Source of the DNA: an uncultured Acidimicrobiales bacterium
GTDB taxonomy: Bacteria; Actinomycetota; Acidimicrobiia; Acidimicrobiales; UBA10347
Assembly (NCBI GenBank): GCA_937942965.1
Contig: CALDGN010000175.1
Span: 1-7,160, forward strand
DNA length: 7,160 nucleotides
Direction of reading: 5' to 3'
Positions 5,367 to 7,160 of the stretch are shown here, piece after piece. The first letter of the stretch is position 1; the number at the start of each line of letters is the position of its first letter. A model generated the notes under the pieces. That model made no database searches. It was not told the origin of the DNA and worked only from the letters and a program-made list of their open reading frames with translations. A program made the position numbers and the translations under genes.

Positions 5367-7160
5367 CTATTGCGTGCTGAGGCCGGCCCGGTACTCGCCG
5401 TCGGCGATGCGGGCCGCGACGGCCGCGTCAGGTTCGGTGAGCCGTTCGAGGGTCACGCCGACGATGTCGGCGGTGCAGGCGAACTGATGCGGGTACGGCC
5501 CGACGGCCGCGCCGGTATCGATCCCGACGTCGAACGTCTCGCCACTCATCGAGAACACGATCGGCACGGTGCGCTCGAGCCGGGCATGGCCAACGGCGGT
5601 GCCGTCGACGCTCAGGACCAGATCGCCTCCGGCGCCAAACCCTCCGTCGTAGACGAAGTCGACAACCACCTGATGCGGGCCCGGAGCGAGCGCGTCAGGC
5701 GCCGCAATGGTCGTGAGTTCGTGGCCGAACCAGTTGTAGAGATAGGTCGGGCGTCCGTCATCGAGCCACAGCGACCAGCCGGCCATATTGCCGCCCTGAC
5801 ACGCAACCACTCCGACCGCTCCCCCATCGTCGACAACCAGATCAGCGGTGATCCGGTACGAGCAGTTCTTGAGGTTCACGATCGAACGCTCGGGCATCCG
5901 CACATGCGCCGTTGTGTAGGTCATCTTCCGTGAGTGCAGCGACCGGGGCACTTGCAGCTCACCGCCGCGAACCGAACCCGCATCGCGCAACGGATACACG
6001 CCGTACTGCTGCGCCGCCTGATCGAACAGGTCTTGTAGCTCAGCCAAACGTTCCGGATGCTGCTCGGCCAGATCGACGGCCTGACTGAAGTCGTTGGTGA
6101 TGTCGTAGAGCTCCCATCGTTCCTGCGGGCCGTCGAACTCCAGGCCTTGCAAGCGAATCCATGGCACACGCCCGTGGAAACACGACGCCATCCATCCGTC
6201 GTGATACATCGCCCGATTGCCCAGAATTTCGAAGTACTGCGAACGATGCTCCGACGACATCGTGGCATCGTCGAACGTCGGCATCATCGAGACGCCGTGG
6301 ATCGGCATCTGCTCAATCCCGTTGACATGGGTCGGCGGCGCGATCCCGGCAGCCGCATAGATCGTTGGGGCGATGTCAGTGACATGGCCGAACTGTGATC
6401 GCAGCCCGCCGACGCTGCCTGGGTCCATGCCGTTCGGCCAGGAAACAGCGAGCCCATTACGCGTGCCACCGAAATGCGAGGCGACCTGCTTCATCCATTG
6501 GAACGGCGCATCGAGCGCCCACGCCCAACCGACGTTGAAGTGGTTCTCGCACCGGGCCGTACCAAAGTCGTCGATGTGCTCGAGGAGCCACTCGGGATCT
6601 TCGTGCACGCCATTCTGGAAACTCGGGGCGCTCCAGGCACCATGGATCGTGCCTTCGGCCGAAGCGCCGTTGTCGCCGCTCAGATAGATCACGAGCGTGT
6701 CGTCGAGCACCCCCATCCGGTCAATCGCATCGATCACGCGCCCAATCTGGGCATCGGTGTGGGCGAGGAAACCGGCGAAGACTTCCATCAGGCGAGTCGC
6801 GACGGGCCGGTAGCGCTCGGGGTAGTCCTCCCAAGCTGGGACCTCGTCGGGCCGCTCGGTCAGCTGGGTGTCGGCTGGGATGACACCCATCTCAAGCTGA
6901 CGCTCATAGATCGATGCACGAAGAGCATCCCACCCGTCGTCGAACTGTCCGGCGAATCGATCGGACCACTCATGATCGACCTGGTGCGGGGCATGCACCG
7001 CAGGCGTCGTGAAGTAGCAGAAGAACGGACGGTGCGGGCTCGACGCTCGGTGCCGTTCGATCCACGTGATCGCCTGATCGGCCAGGTCCTCGGTCAGGTG
7101 GTAGTCGTCTCGCCCGACGTGCGGCGAAATCGGTGTCGTCTGGTCGTAGACCGCTGGCTC
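5367..7160 (-). CDS. Arylsulfatase (alkaline-phosphatase-superfamily sulfatase), N-terminal part beyond the window
   Basis: The frame is open from the right edge to TAG at 5369-5367, giving 597 visible residues. Sulfatases hydrolyse sulfate esters using a formylglycine made from Cys or Ser in a C/S-x-P-x-R motif. That motif and the first metal-binding Asp pair would lie in the missing first 150-200 residues. Visible active-site elements are FFCYFTTPAVHAPHQV (His at 6986-6984 matches the conserved active-site His), LSGDNGASAEG with the metal-binding Asp-Asn pair at 6674-6669, and FQWMKQVASHFGGTRNG with a conserved Lys at 6491-6489. FDDGWDALR and VIPADTQLTERPDEVPAWEDY are typical of the roughly 780-residue arylsulfatase class. 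From about base 5950 leftward is a C-terminal beta-rich domain with AGWSLWLDDGRPTYLYNWFG and ETFDVGIDTG, also typical of this class. GTG at 6998 is not the start, because conserved sequence (YHLTEDLADQAITWI, 7103-7059) continues upstream. Any signal peptide is out of view. It is the first visible gene of the minus-strand unit. Confidence 0.95.
   Translation of the reverse strand, partial: EPAVYDQTTPISPHVGRDDYHLTEDLADQAITWIERHRASSPHRPFFCYFTTPAVHAPHQVDHEWSDRFAGQFDDGWDALRASIYERQLEMGVIPADTQLTERPDEVPAWEDYPERYRPVATRLMEVFAGFLAHTDAQIGRVIDAIDRMGVLDDTLVIYLSGDNGASAEGTIHGAWSAPSFQNGVHEDPEWLLEHIDDFGTARCENHFNVGWAWALDAPFQWMKQVASHFGGTRNGLAVSWPNGMDPGSVGGLRSQFGHVTDIAPTIYAAAGIAPPTHVNGIEQMPIHGVSMMPTFDDATMSSEHRSQYFEILGNRAMYHDGWMASCFHGRVPWIRLQGLEFDGPQERWELYDITNDFSQAVDLAEQHPERLAELQDLFDQAAQQYGVYPLRDAGSVRGGELQVPRSLHSRKMTYTTAHVRMPERSIVNLKNCSYRITADLVVDDGGAVGVVACQGGNMAGWSLWLDDGRPTYLYNWFGHELTTIAAPDALAPGPHQVVVDFVYDGGFGAGGDLVLSVDGTAVGHARLERTVPIVFSMSGETFDVGIDTGAAVGPYPHQFACTADIVGVTLERLTEPDAAVAARIADGEYRAGLSTQ

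Noticed and set aside
4051..5487. Long open plus-strand frame (478 codons) opposite the 448-residue MFS gene
   Set aside because: Its translation is Arg/His/Gln/Glu-rich with no domain character. It mirrors the MFS gene on the other strand, as is usual in GC-rich DNA.
6996..6998. GTG at 6998 as the start of the sulfatase
   Set aside because: The same frame continues to the window edge and encodes conserved sulfatase sequence (YHLTEDLADQ, FFCYFTTPAV), so the gene starts outside the window.

Overview
This is a GC-rich, tightly packed bacterial window with almost every base inside a protein-coding gene. Codon third positions are strongly G/C. The gene families (a roughly 780-residue-class arylsulfatase, a double-length CaiB/BaiF CoA-transferase, paired MFS transporters) and the style resemble high-GC Actinobacteria, possibly an Acidimicrobiia-type environmental lineage. 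That placement is inference from composition and protein style, because no rRNA or marker gene is present.

Left half, plus strand: a cupin dioxygenase-like gene (2,4'-dihydroxyacetophenone dioxygenase family) enters from the left edge and ends at 446. After 16 bases comes a 781-residue protein made of two complete CaiB/BaiF (type III) CoA-transferase domains in one chain (463-2808). The two genes are probably co-transcribed. The N-terminal transferase domain has His where the family's catalytic Asp is expected, while the C-terminal domain keeps Asp570, so one active and one degenerate site is the simplest reading.

Right half, minus strand: an arylsulfatase enters from the right edge (stop at 5367). 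It is followed after 53 bases by a 448-residue MFS exporter-type transporter (3967-5313). A 391-residue MFS transporter of a different subfamily (2795-3970) then overlaps it by four bases in an ATGA junction. This looks like one operon: sulfatase, MFS, MFS.

The two units converge, and the CoA-transferase and second MFS genes overlap tail to tail by 14 bases (2795-2808). Together the genes could form a small catabolic locus for a sulfated organic or aromatic compound: sulfate removal, transport, oxidative C-C cleavage and CoA activation. That link is a hypothesis from neighbourhood only. There are no tRNA or rRNA genes, mobile elements, CRISPR arrays or non-coding stretches longer than about 55 bases. 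I see no clear novel defence or mobile system; the most unusual item is the asymmetric tandem CoA-transferase.
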